In this document: in pieces, positions 35,271 through 42,865 of the stretch
Layout: each line of letters opens with the position of its first letter
Numbering within the stretch: the first letter of the stretch is position 1
Made by a program: the position numbers and the translations under genes
Notes under the pieces: generated by a model
Seen by the model: only the letters and a program-made list of their open reading frames with translations
What the model was told of the DNA's origin: nothing
Database searches by the model: none
Assembly: GCF_900104485.1 (NCBI RefSeq)
Contig: NZ_FMXQ01000008.1
Location: forward strand, 124,001-188,000
Source of the DNA: Bauldia litoralis
GTDB taxonomy: Bacteria; Pseudomonadota; Alphaproteobacteria; Rhizobiales; Kaistiaceae
Direction: 5' to 3'
Length of the DNA stretch: 64,000 nucleotides

Positions 35271-35609
35271 TCAGGCTGACGCTATCCTCGGCGGACGCTT
35301 GACGCCGCCCGGCCCGCGATCGACGCGCGCAATTGCGACCGGATGAAAGCGGACCGAACATGGGTCCGCGGCGGCCGCTGACTGGGTATGCAAGATCGCG
35401 TGGATTTGATGCTCGTGATCGCTGGCATCATGGGCATGCCCTGTCGACCCTGGCGAATAACCCTCTTCATGGGCTTGTTCATGAGTTGACGCGGTTTCCT
35501 GAGCGATCGTCGGCGTATGCGTCAGCGCAATGAAAACCGGCGCGAACATCATCACCAATAGCCCGAGTATGGCGATCGCTCTTCGCAAAGTTGGTCCCAC
35601 CCCATTCAA
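35271..35609 (-). CDS. Small His-rich exported protein of the metal cluster
   Basis: A 112-residue protein with an N-terminal hydrophobic segment (AIAILGLLVMMFAPVFIAL) and a His-rich stretch with alternating His and acid residues (HEQAHEEG...GHAHDASDHEHQIHAILH), suited to binding Ni2+, Co2+ or other soft metals in the periplasm. One later cysteine. It is the first minus-strand gene from the operator at 35654 and 40 bases before hupE, so it is probably a metal buffer or chaperone expressed with the permease. Confidence 0.7.
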   Translation of the reverse strand: MNGVGPTLRRAIAILGLLVMMFAPVFIALTHTPTIAQETASTHEQAHEEGYSPGSTGHAHDASDHEHQIHAILHTQSAAAADPCSVRFHPVAIARVDRGPGGVKRPPRIASA

Positions 35610-35653
35610 TCCGTTGCTTCAACCCTTGCGAGGCTTTGGCAAACTCATGTTAT

Positions 35654-35670
35654 ATCCCCCCCAGGGGGAT
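35654..35670. promoter_or_regulatory. Candidate operator of the RcnR/DmeR-type repressor
   Basis: ATCCCCC-CCA-GGGGGAT, within an AT-rich frame, is the C/G-tract palindrome used by the CsoR/RcnR/FrmR family. It lies 2 bases before the repressor gene and 44 bases before the divergent His-rich gene, so it can control both arms of the cluster. Its right half doubles as a purine-rich ribosome-binding site. Confidence 0.7.
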
Positions 35671-35672
35671 AA

Positions 35673-35939
35673 ATGATTCATATGACAGACCAGCATCTTC
35701 ACGCAACCCACCCCGGCCTCATCAAACGCCTGAAACGGGCCGATGGCCATCTCAGGCACGTGATCGAGATGATTGTTGACGGCCGGCCCTGCGCCGAGAT
35801 CGCGATCCAGATGCAGGCCGTAGAGCGCGCGATCACGGCGGCGAAGCGGACGCTGATCCACGATCACATCGACAACTGCCTTGGGGATGGGGGCGAGGAT
35901 GACCTCTCCGAACTGCGGGCCCTGGCCAAGCTCCTTTGA
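35673..35939 (+). CDS. Nickel/cobalt-responsive repressor, RcnR/DmeR (CsoR/FrmR) family
   Basis: An 88-residue all-helical repressor without a classical HTH. The family pattern is IKRLKRADGHLRHVIEMIVDGRPCAEIAIQMQAVERAITAAKRTLIHDHIDNCL. Likely metal ligands are Cys40, His65 and Cys69, with extra His at the N-terminus (positions 3, 8, 10, 13) as in the Ni/Co sensor DmeR. It should release DNA on binding metal and derepress both flanking gene sets. An ATG at 35682 is an alternative start. Confidence 0.88.
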   Translation: MIHMTDQHLHATHPGLIKRLKRADGHLRHVIEMIVDGRPCAEIAIQMQAVERAITAAKRTLIHDHIDNCLGDGGEDDLSELRALAKLL

Positions 35940-35948
35940 AGCCACGCC

Positions 35949-37289
35949 ATGTTGTCAGTCCTCGCCAACCCGACTTATCGACACCTCTTCGCCGCCCAAG
36001 TGATCGCTTTGGTCGGGACCGGCCTCATGACGGTGGCGTTGGCGCTACTTGCGTTCGAACTCGCCGGTGAGGACGCCGGGGCGGTGCTCGGCACGGCCCT
36101 AGCGATCAAGATGATTGCTTACGTGGGCTTGGCACCTGTCGCAGGGGCCTTCGCGATGCGCCTGCCGCGTCGTGCACTGCTGGTCGGACTTGACGTCATC
36201 CGGGCCACGGTGGCGCTGGCATTGCCCTTCGTCGACCAGATCTGGCAGGTCTACGTACTGATCGCGGTCCTGCAGTCAGCGTCGGCCGCCTTCACGCCGA
36301 CTTTTCAGGCGACAATCCCGGACATCCTGCCTGATGAACGCGATTACACGAACGCGCTATCCCTTTCCCGGCTCGCCTACGACCTGGAGAATCTGCTGAG
36401 CCCTGTACTGGCCGCAATGTTGGTCGCACTGATCGGCTTCCACTGGCTCTTTGGTGGCACAGTCATCGGGTTTCTGATCTCGGCGGCGCTGATCGTCTCG
36501 GTGTCGCTACCCGCCGCAGCCCGACAGAAGACAGAGGAGCGGTTCACCGCCCGCGTCGCGAGGGGCTTGCGCATCTACCTCGCGACCCCACGCCTGCGTG
36601 GTCTGCTCGCGATCAATCTTTCGGTAGCTGCGGCAGGCGCGATGGTCATCGTCAATACAGTTGTTATCGCCAAGGGCATGCTCGACCTGGCCAACGCTGA
36701 CGTGGCGGTCGCCCTGGCGGCCTTTGGTGCAGGTTCGATGATCTCGGCATTGGCGATGCCGCGCCTGCTAGACCGCTTTCGCGACCGATCCGTCATGGTC
36801 ATGGCCGCCGGCGCAATGGCGTTCATCCTTTTTGGCTTTGCCGCCATCGTTAGTGTCAGCACTGCCTTGACGCTGTGGGCGCTGCTCCTCGCGACCTGGC
36901 TACCGCTGGGCATGGCCTATTCTGCGGCGCAAGTGCCGGTTGGCCGTCTGCTACGTCGCTCCACCCACGCCCAGGATCGTCCGGCGGTCTATGCCGCCCA
37001 ATTCGCCCTGTCCCATGCCTGCTGGCTCATCACCTATCCTCTCGCGGGCTGGTTAGGCAGCACCGCGGGCATGCCGGCAACGCTGGTTGTGCTCGCAATT
37101 TTGGCCGCGGCCGGTTCGGTCCTAGCCGCACGCCTGTGGCCGGCCGCCGACCCGGATGTCGTTGGGCATATCCACCCCGACCTGCCGCCGGATCATCCCC
37201 ACCTGACGGGAACCGACAGCGGGCGGCAACACGCACATGCCTTTGTCATCGACGAGCTTCACGCACACTGGCCGGTGCCGACGCGATGA
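35949..37289 (+). CDS. MFS metal exporter with His-rich C-terminus (NreB-like)
   Basis: A 446-residue membrane protein of 11-12 helices with an MFS fold (FAAQVIALVGTGLMTVALALLAFE; PVAGAFAMRLPRRALLVGLDVIRA). The C-terminal tail is rich in histidine (VVGHIHPDLPPDHPHL ... GRQHAHAFVIDELHAHW), as in NreB-type nickel exporters, where it may collect Ni2+ in the cytoplasm. It starts 9 bases after the repressor and overlaps the NicO gene by 4 (ATGA), so it lies in one operon. Substrate inferred from tail and context. Confidence 0.82.
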   Translation: MLSVLANPTYRHLFAAQVIALVGTGLMTVALALLAFELAGEDAGAVLGTALAIKMIAYVGLAPVAGAFAMRLPRRALLVGLDVIRATVALALPFVDQIWQVYVLIAVLQSASAAFTPTFQATIPDILPDERDYTNALSLSRLAYDLENLLSPVLAAMLVALIGFHWLFGGTVIGFLISAALIVSVSLPAAARQKTEERFTARVARGLRIYLATPRLRGLLAINLSVAAAGAMVIVNTVVIAKGMLDLANADVAVALAAFGAGSMISALAMPRLLDRFRDRSVMVMAAGAMAFILFGFAAIVSVSTALTLWALLLATWLPLGMAYSAAQVPVGRLLRRSTHAQDRPAVYAAQFALSHACWLITYPLAGWLGSTAGMPATLVVLAILAAAGSVLAARLWPAADPDVVGHIHPDLPPDHPHLTGTDSGRQHAHAFVIDELHAHWPVPTR

Positions 37290-38005
37290 TGGCATGGCTG
37301 GTCGCCGCCCAGGAATGGATCTACGGAACCATCAACGGCTACCTGTCCGCCTTCGCGTCAAATGAGGACTGGTCTGCGCTACTGAGCGTCATGCCGCTCG
37401 GGATCGGGTTCGGAGCGATTCATGCCCTGACACCCGGCCACAGCAAGACACTTCTCGCTTCCTACCTTGTAGGGTCACCGCTGGCCTACCTGCGCGGCCT
37501 CGCGGTTTCCAGCGTCCTTGCAGCGACGCATGTAGGAATGGCCGTGGTCATTGCCCTATTTGCGGCGGAGCTCCTCACCCGTACGCTCGTCGGCGCAGGA
37601 CGGGCGCCGACAGTCGAAGATATAAGCCGTGGCCTGCTGGTTCTCATAGGGATTTGGTTCGTCGTGAGGGCGGTTCGCGGCTCCTCTGGCCACACGCATG
37701 GTGAACGCGAAGGCGTCGCGGTTGGCGTGATCGCCGGGCTCATTCCCTGCCCGCTGACATTGTTCGTCATGGTTCTGGCCTTATCTCGTGGTGTGCCGGA
37801 AGCGGGCCTCGCCTTCGCGCTTGCGATGATGATCGGAGTTGGACTTACGCTTGGCGTCGTTGCCCTGCTTGCAGTGGCCGGCCGCAGCGCTCTCACTGCG
37901 GCGATGAAGAAGTTTGGCACATCAATCTCGGTCGTATCGCGCACGCTTGACGCACTCGCGGGATCGTTGCTCATCGTATTTGGATTTCGAGAGCTCTTGC
38001 TGTGA
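37286..38005 (+). CDS. rcnA: NicO/RcnA-family nickel/cobalt exporter
   Basis: A 239-residue membrane protein with about six helices. FGAIHALTPGHSKTLLASYLVGS is the NicO signature (HALTPGH) and VIAGLIPCPLTLFVM the second conserved block with its Cys. A short His/Gly loop (GSSGHTHGEREG) stands in place of the longer His loop of E. coli RcnA. It exports Ni2+ and Co2+. ATGA overlap with the MFS gene and TGATG-type junction with the DUF1007 gene mean tight coupling. The start at 37286 is fixed by this overlap. Confidence 0.9.
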   Translation: MMAWLVAAQEWIYGTINGYLSAFASNEDWSALLSVMPLGIGFGAIHALTPGHSKTLLASYLVGSPLAYLRGLAVSSVLAATHVGMAVVIALFAAELLTRTLVGAGRAPTVEDISRGLLVLIGIWFVVRAVRGSSGHTHGEREGVAVGVIAGLIPCPLTLFVMVLALSRGVPEAGLAFALAMMIGVGLTLGVVALLAVAGRSALTAAMKKFGTSISVVSRTLDALAGSLLIVFGFRELLL

Positions 38006-38862
38006 TGCTGTCGATCTCCTCCAGGACGGGAGCCGGGTTTGTCCATGCGCGCCTCCTGCTTGTCCTAAGCGCGGCCGCTGGACCGGCAATTCTGCCGGAA
38101 GAGACTGTCGCGCACCCGCATGTTTTCGTGGATGCGAAGGTAGAGGTCGTCTTCGATGACGCCGGCCGTTTGGCGGCCGTACGGAACATCTGGCGTTTCG
38201 ATCCAGCGTTTAGCCAATATGCGATAGAAGGGCTCGACACCGATGGAGACGGTACGTTCAGCGAAAACGAACTAGCGTCGCTTTCCAGGGTCAACGTCGA
38301 ATCGTTGGCCGAATTTGGCTATTTCACATACCTGAGGGTCGGTGACCGGGCAGCAGGCTTCGGGGATGCCGAGAACTATTGGCTTGAACTCGACGGCGAG
38401 CAGTTGACCCTGTTCTACACTCTGCCGGTCGCAGAACCATTCGTCATCCAGCAACCGCCTTACCTCGAAATTTTTGATGCCGCGTATTTCGTCGGCTTCG
38501 GCTTCGACGAGGTCGAACCATTTCGTCTCGTCAACGCACCCGAGGGCTGCACGGGCAACCATCAACTTCCCGAAGAGCTCGACGTGCAGACGATGACAAT
38601 CCTGGGCCAACTCCCGGCCGATCAACGCAGCTTGCCGCCCGAACTCGCCGAGGCGACCAAGAGCCTGGCGAACTACATTGAGATCGACTGCGGTGGGCGT
38701 CAGCAACTTGCGGCGATCGATGACGCCGAAGTCGCGGCCATCCCGTTGCGAGAACCAGCGAACAAAGCCGAAAGGCATTGGCTACTGGGGGCCGTCCTGA
38801 TCCTCGTCGCGGGGGGAGGGTCTGCAGCGTGGTGGATATGGAATCGTTCGAAGAAAGCGTAA
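38005..38862 (+). CDS. DUF1007 periplasmic protein of the Ni/Co efflux operon
   Basis: A 285-residue protein with an N-terminal signal (ARLLLVLSAAAGPAILP), the family's HPHVFVDAKVEVVFDDAGRLAAVRNIWRFD, then DTDGDGTFSENEL, an EF-hand-like acidic loop, and a C-terminal membrane helix (WLLGAVLILVAGGGSAAWWIW). DUF1007 proteins are usually next to NicO exporters and probably act as periplasmic metal-handling partners. Start ATG 38005 overlaps the exporter stop by one base; GTG 38002 is also open. Last gene of the cargo operon. Confidence 0.88.
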   Translation: MLSISSRTGAGFVHARLLLVLSAAAGPAILPEETVAHPHVFVDAKVEVVFDDAGRLAAVRNIWRFDPAFSQYAIEGLDTDGDGTFSENELASLSRVNVESLAEFGYFTYLRVGDRAAGFGDAENYWLELDGEQLTLFYTLPVAEPFVIQQPPYLEIFDAAYFVGFGFDEVEPFRLVNAPEGCTGNHQLPEELDVQTMTILGQLPADQRSLPPELAEATKSLANYIEIDCGGRQQLAAIDDAEVAAIPLREPANKAERHWLLGAVLILVAGGGSAAWWIWNRSKKA

Positions 38863-39038
38863 TCGCTCCACCGTCGCAGCGCCTCAGGCGACCGGCCCGG
38901 GCAAGTGTCCGCGACGGGTCGGGAGCTGTCATTCCCAGCCTAGCGGTCCAATGGCGGCTTTGGGCCGGAAGTGCCGGTGCGACAAGTCAAGCCGAAGGTC
39001 TCGGGATGGCTCGGAGCTGACCTTGCCACGTCCCCTGG

Positions 39039-39782
39039 TCAGGCGGCCTCCGGTCCATACTGACGCCACAACTCGATGCCCCCCGACGCCCATCCGACGT
39101 TGTTCGTCCCTTCGAGAGCTGTGCCCGCGCTGGATGCGCGATTGCGCACCGTGAGGATTTCGTCGCCCGCATGCATCACAGAGAACGCGATGAACTTGAG
39201 GCATCCGAGGATGATGCCGGCCGGAATATCTTCGCATGCTGCGAAGCCCGACTTGTACATGATCATCAGGCCCGGATTGACTCCTTGCGCGGCACCTTGC
39301 CCGCACGGATCGCAGCACTGCCTCAGATCGATGACGTAGCGGTCAACCGCAATCGAGACGACCTGCGCACCGGGCTTAATGCGAAGCTGTTGCGGAGGCA
39401 GCGACCCGCCGTAGAGGTAGACGATGCCGTCCACCGAGGGGTGCGCCATCTGGAACCGATAGCTCGGCTTCATGAACCCGAACTTGCTCCTCCGTGGCAA
39501 CGCCTCAACCGGCTCAGTGATGGTGCGCTGACCTGCCAACACCATGCCCGTATACTGCTCGGCGGCCTCGACGGCGGCCTTGCGATACAGATTTAGTTGC
39601 TCGTCCGAGACCTGCGGCACGTCGTCGGTTTTCGTGTGCTCGCGGATTAGTTCGATTGGCAGGAAAACTTCGAGGTCCCACCATTTGTCAGCCCCGCATG
39701 ACGGCACGCCACCGACGTTATCCGGTGCGGCGCAGGTGGGCATATTCGGCGGCTGATGTTGGGGGCGGTAGTCATTCATCAT
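39039..39782 (-). CDS. Phage head-tail connector-like protein (gp6/phiE125 gp8 type)
   Basis: A 247-residue protein. LPIELIREHTKTDDVPQVSDEQLNLYRKAAVEAAEQYTGMVLAGQ has the shape of the gp6-like connector family (a helix, 'D..L..Y..AA..AAE.YTG..L..Q'), and MIMYKSGFAACEDIPAGIILGCLKFIAFSVMHAGDE matches the second conserved block of the same family. In tailed phages these proteins form the ring joining portal and tail. The start at 39782 (MMNDYRPQ) has AAGGA 5 bases ahead and overlaps the gene upstream by 11 bases. Several cysteines (CAAPD, SCGAD, CCDPC) are unusual for the family. Confidence 0.62.
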   Translation of the reverse strand: MMNDYRPQHQPPNMPTCAAPDNVGGVPSCGADKWWDLEVFLPIELIREHTKTDDVPQVSDEQLNLYRKAAVEAAEQYTGMVLAGQRTITEPVEALPRRSKFGFMKPSYRFQMAHPSVDGIVYLYGGSLPPQQLRIKPGAQVVSIAVDRYVIDLRQCCDPCGQGAAQGVNPGLMIMYKSGFAACEDIPAGIILGCLKFIAFSVMHAGDEILTVRNRASSAGTALEGTNNVGWASGGIELWRQYGPEAA

Positions 39783-40011
39783 CGAAATCCTTATCGAGTA
39801 CGTCTCGATCGATCTGAGGCACGTATGGCTCGGCAAGCTGCTGCGGTGTCAGCGGACCCGGCTGTGCATTGCGTTCTTGCTCCGACCTGTACGGGCGGCC
39901 TTCGCGGGCTGCGGCTGCTTCCTCCAACGAGGGTGAATTCAGTCCGAGCGGTTGCGCGGGCTTGCCGAAATGATTCTCCAGGTCTGACAGCAGGCGCGGC
40001 TTGATTGTCAT
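39772..40011 (-). CDS. Unknown 79-aa protein in the phage-head module
   Basis: Starts by ATGA overlap with the preceding gene and overlaps the connector gene at its end, so it is firmly part of the operon. Charged, with LLSDLENHFGKPAQPLGLNSPSLEEAAAAREGRPYRSEQERNAQPGPLTPQQLAEPYVPQ, it looks largely unstructured and proline-rich. Position between protease-like and connector-like genes is where capsid or scaffold genes lie in phages; nothing in the sequence supports a capsid fold at this size. Confidence 0.55.
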   Translation of the reverse strand: MTIKPRLLSDLENHFGKPAQPLGLNSPSLEEAAAAREGRPYRSEQERNAQPGPLTPQQLAEPYVPQIDRDVLDKDFDDE

Positions 40012-40409
40012 CGGCCCCACCCTGCTCCGGTCTTGCCGTCCGACATATGCCGCTTGAGGCGCACCGCATCGTCCATCGGATCAGCGCCGAGGGTCGGCAA
40101 CGCGTCATTGCTGTAGACGACATTGCCACGGGGGAGGTCCGGGGCCATGACGCTGGCGAGCGACTTGGGTTCACCGACTGAAGCCGCGCCGATAAGGGTG
40201 TCGGTCATCGCGTCATAGGTCAGCAGATCGTTGAAGACGAAGCTGACGATCTTGCCGAGGGTCTTGGCGTCAACGTCAGCCTTGCCCTTCGCAAAGCGAT
40301 CCAGCTGATCGAGGTTGATCTTGGCAAACTCTTGCAGGCGGGCGCGGCCTTCCCCGAGCGTCGAGACTGCGTATCGGATGCGGGCGAGACCGCTTTCATC
40401 TTGGTTCAT
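40008..40409 (-). CDS. Unknown 133-aa protein in the phage-head module, possible HTH
   Basis: Joined to its neighbours by ATGA overlaps on both sides. The first half, LGEGRARLQEFAKINLDQLDRFAKGKADVDAKTLGKIVSFVFNDLL, has helix-turn-helix-like spacing and might bind DNA; the second half is Pro/Asp-rich. It takes the place of a major capsid gene but is far too short to be one. Not identified. Confidence 0.58.
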   Translation of the reverse strand: MNQDESGLARIRYAVSTLGEGRARLQEFAKINLDQLDRFAKGKADVDAKTLGKIVSFVFNDLLTYDAMTDTLIGAASVGEPKSLASVMAPDLPRGNVVYSNDALPTLGADPMDDAVRLKRHMSDGKTGAGWGR

Positions 40410-40894
40410 GTCTGAACTTTCTCGGTTCGTTGAGTTTCAATCATCACGCGGATGATCTCGCGTGCTTTCTCGACGGCATCCTTGCCGATCTTGAGAAATT
40501 CGGTTGTTGGTGCGGGGCCGATCTTTTCCCGGCTAAGGATGCGACATGCGGGGTTGACCGGGTGGAGGCAAAGCGACACCTCATCAAGCCGCGCCTGCGA
40601 CACCTCGGCGTAATAATCCGAGCGGCCTTTGTTGCGAATCTCGTAGGCGACAACGCCGAAAGCTACCGAGAAGCCCTGTGTCTGCTCTGCCTTGGCGTCG
40701 TCGTCCACAAGGGCCGAAATGTGCAGCTCATCGCCGCGATAGCCGAGATGGATGATGGTTCCACACGTGGCTGACATTCCATGCCGCCACAGCAACGGCA
40801 CTGCCCGCGTCACGTCAAAAGCCCCGGCCCGCACCGAATGTCGGGCATGGTCGATTGCCGGGGTTGACGCGATGCCGCGGACGATGGTTGTCAC
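40406..40894 (-). CDS. Prohead-protease-like protein (HK97 family, peptidase U35 type)
   Basis: A 162-residue protein. AVPLLWRHGMSATCGTI has the catalytic-His block of HK97-type prohead proteases (His38), FSVAFGVVAYEI the Ser block (Ser76), and ARLDEVSLCLHPVNPACRIL the highly characteristic 'L-EVSL---P-NP-A' strand. In phages this enzyme cleaves scaffold and capsid protein during head maturation. The fold is complete, though the match rests on these three blocks. It is linked to the next gene by an ATGA overlap. No major capsid substrate is encoded in the element. Confidence 0.65.
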   Translation of the reverse strand: MTTIVRGIASTPAIDHARHSVRAGAFDVTRAVPLLWRHGMSATCGTIIHLGYRGDELHISALVDDDAKAEQTQGFSVAFGVVAYEIRNKGRSDYYAEVSQARLDEVSLCLHPVNPACRILSREKIGPAPTTEFLKIGKDAVEKAREIIRVMIETQRTEKVQT

Positions 40895-40896
40895 GG

Positions 40897-41121
40897 CTAG
40901 TGCGTCCTGCCGCTGAACTCGGGGCTCATCTGGATCGGCTTTTCGCCCATCAGCGCCCGCAGTTCGAGGGCCTCGGCCTGCTCGGCGAGCTCACGCTGCA
41001 TCTTGTGCGCGTTGCCAAATTCCTTGGCGATGATGCCGCCGTCTGCACCCATGCTGGCCGGGCGTTCGGCACCATGCATGTGCATGCCTTTGCGGATGGT
41101 CTTCGGGTCTCGCTTTGTCAT
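40897..41121 (-). CDS. Unknown 74-aa protein at the head of the phage-head operon
   Basis: From the ATG at 41121 (AGGAAATG directly ahead) a small charged protein with KRDPKTIRKGMHMHGAERPASMGADGGIIAKEFGNAHKMQRELAEQAEALELRALMG; the second half is helical. It ends 2 bases before the protease-like gene. First gene of the minus-strand operon, divergent from the plus-strand genes at 41536. Function unknown. Confidence 0.55.
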   Translation of the reverse strand: MTKRDPKTIRKGMHMHGAERPASMGADGGIIAKEFGNAHKMQRELAEQAEALELRALMGEKPIQMSPEFSGRTH

Positions 41122-41535
41122 CTCATTTCCTCGTTGGTTTGAGCTCAGCGGACGTGCAACCCCAACAGGAGAAAAGGCGCACATCCGCTAGTTCGCTCAA
41201 GACTCGTCAGATCACCAACAAGGGCTCAGTTGACGGGGCGAAGCCCCCACCTGCACCACACGGGCGCTGGAGGGGGATTGAAGCTCGGACGCGGATGCAT
41301 TGGCTTGCCGACACAAAGCACGACGAGCGTCCGAGCACCCAGCCGCAGGGGGCTGAGTATTTGCTGCAGCTTGATTGGATGAATGCTGCATTTCGTCTGG
41401 CTTTAGCTGTGTCGGCACTTGCATTACTTCACACCCTCCAAGTAATGTCAAATGATTTTCTTGAAGATGTGATGATTTTCATGTATTGCGATGGGCAATA
41501 CATGGATCGAACACCATCTATACAGGAGCAAGCAG
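41122..41535. other. 414-base divergent control region of the two late-type operons
   Basis: No gene recognised. GGGCGAAGCCCCC (around 41236) is a short perfect hairpin, and the right half contains nested inverted repeats described separately. Both flanking operons start from here, so the region should hold two promoters; I cannot identify their -10/-35 boxes with confidence. Confidence 0.5.
41423..41504. promoter_or_regulatory. Nested inverted repeats upstream of the plus-strand operon
   Basis: CATGTATTGC-GATGG-GCAATACATG (41480-41504) is a perfect 10-bp palindrome with a 5-base centre. ATTACTT-N10-AAGTAAT (41423-41446) is a second, and ATGATTTTC is repeated at 41452 and 41472. The perfect palindrome is 32 bases before the start of the gene at 41536, a good operator or activator position. 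Confidence 0.65.
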
Positions 41536-42141
41536 ATGCCCGAGGCCATCCCAACCGGCAACGAGCTAGTGGCTAGCGCACCCTTCCCGCCCGAGGGCTG
41601 GACGCAGCATCCCGACAATCCGGCCTACTATTTCAAGGGCAAGGAGGTGTTGAACGAGGCGCAAATCCGGGCCAAGTACAGCCGCTATCACACCACGCCA
41701 GTCCACGGGCATGCGAGCGATCCGCGGCTCAAGGAGACGATGGCCCTGCGTCGGTCCAACATGCTTGAGACCATCGAGCAAGCCAGCACCCACCACCAGA
41801 AAGCAATCGACACCCTTTCCGACATCATGGACGACCCGGATGCTACCGCAGCGCAAGTTCGAGCCTGCGAAAGCATCATCCATTGGGCATCCGGCGCACC
41901 CGAGCGGTTCATCCATATCGCCCTCGAGATCAGGCATGCGTCCATCGGCGACGCCATGAATGCCGTCATCGCCGCCGTGGCAGATGGCGATTGCTCAGTT
42001 GAGGCCGGTGAATCTTTGATGTCGATGCTCAAGCAGAAAGCCGAGGTCTCAGACATGGCCCTGCTCCAGGCGCAAATCTCGGAACTGCGCGATATGGTTC
42101 AGACCGTTGCCACGGGTGGCGGTAGGCTGATCAACGGATGA
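41536..42141 (+). CDS. Unknown 201-aa protein, first of a three-gene operon
   Basis: The ATG at 41536 has AGGAG 7 bases ahead. The N-terminus (PFPPEGWTQHPDNPAYYFKGKEVLNEAQIRAKYSR) is a compact Trp/Tyr-rich module also seen at the start of other phage proteins. The rest is helical (NMLETIEQASTHHQKAIDTLSDIM ... VRACESIIHWASGAPERFIHIALEI ... SLMSMLKQKAEVSDMALLQAQISELRDMVQ) and could oligomerise. Small terminase subunits have this kind of helical build, but no signature supports the name. It overlaps the next gene by ATGA. Confidence 0.6.
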   Translation: MPEAIPTGNELVASAPFPPEGWTQHPDNPAYYFKGKEVLNEAQIRAKYSRYHTTPVHGHASDPRLKETMALRRSNMLETIEQASTHHQKAIDTLSDIMDDPDATAAQVRACESIIHWASGAPERFIHIALEIRHASIGDAMNAVIAAVADGDCSVEAGESLMSMLKQKAEVSDMALLQAQISELRDMVQTVATGGGRLING

Positions 42142-42617
42142 GCGGCCGCATCACGAATATGATCAGCCAGATCGCGACGTTGAAGCGCACGCTGCGCAAG
42201 ACCTCGAACATCAACGTAGCGCGCACCGTCCTGTCGATCTTCGACGGGGCCGAGGACCTCGTTAGCTTCGATCCCAATCCTCGAGACGGCCCCTTCGTCC
42301 GCGTGACCCTTTGCGCTGTGCCGTCAGGTTCTTTCTTTTACGCCAAGCCGATGGACCCGACGAAGCCAAGCAGCGTCATGGTGCGGCTAGGCCCTGTGTA
42401 CGCCGCGCCCGAGGTTGACGACTTCGAGGAGGTCAACCGCGTCATCGATCTGCACGCCACTACCGGGGCCAAGCCCGTCACGCCAGAGGAAGATCGGGTC
42501 CAGCACGACGCCAAGGCAACCGAGAAGCTAACTGAGGTCGATCAGATCAGTTCGATTGAGGCTTACCGGAAAGCGCACAAGGCAAGACTGATAGAGAAGA
42601 TGAAGGAACTGAACTAA
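42138..42617 (+). CDS. Unknown 159-aa protein, second gene of the operon
   Basis: Coupled to the preceding gene by ATGA. The first half (ISQIATLKRTLRKTSNINVARTVLSIFDGAEDLVSFDPNPRDGPFVRVTLCAVPSGSFFYAKPM) looks like a small alpha/beta domain; the second half is acidic and helical, ending EAYRKAHKARLIEKMKELN. No family recognised. Likely to act with its neighbours, which are translated from the same message. Confidence 0.6.
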   Translation: MSGRITNMISQIATLKRTLRKTSNINVARTVLSIFDGAEDLVSFDPNPRDGPFVRVTLCAVPSGSFFYAKPMDPTKPSSVMVRLGPVYAAPEVDDFEEVNRVIDLHATTGAKPVTPEEDRVQHDAKATEKLTEVDQISSIEAYRKAHKARLIEKMKELN

Positions 42618-42865
42618 TGGGGCCATCCACATTGCCAGAGGGCGTCAGCGCCCTTGAACACCATCGCAACCTGATCCTCGAGCGCGCGCTGCAACGCATC
42701 GCTGATCGAAAGCGCCGCCTTGCCGAGCAGGCCGAGAAGCCCCGAGCCGTAGGGGTGTCAGGCTACATCGTCTCCCCCATTGCCGATCAGATCGAGGAAC
42801 TGCGCCGCCAAGCCAGTGGCAAGGCCAAGGGCGGGCTATTCAGCTTCCTGCGCTGGGGCCGCTAG
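42617..42865 (+). CDS. Unknown 82-aa protein, third gene of the operon
   Basis: The ATG shares a base with the stop of the previous gene (TAATG). HHRNLILERALQRIADRKRRLAEQAEKPRAVGVSGYIVSPIADQIEELRRQASGK is a basic, helical, probably coiled-coil segment, and the end GGLFSFLRWGR is a small hydrophobic tail. The last 30 bases overlap the end of the convergent gene at 42836. Function unknown. Confidence 0.55.
   Translation: MGPSTLPEGVSALEHHRNLILERALQRIADRKRRLAEQAEKPRAVGVSGYIVSPIADQIEELRRQASGKAKGGLFSFLRWGR

Noticed and set aside
38863-39038. Small genes between the DUF1007 gene and the connector-like gene
   Set aside because: Frames are short, lack an RBS, and read like decayed or non-coding sequence.
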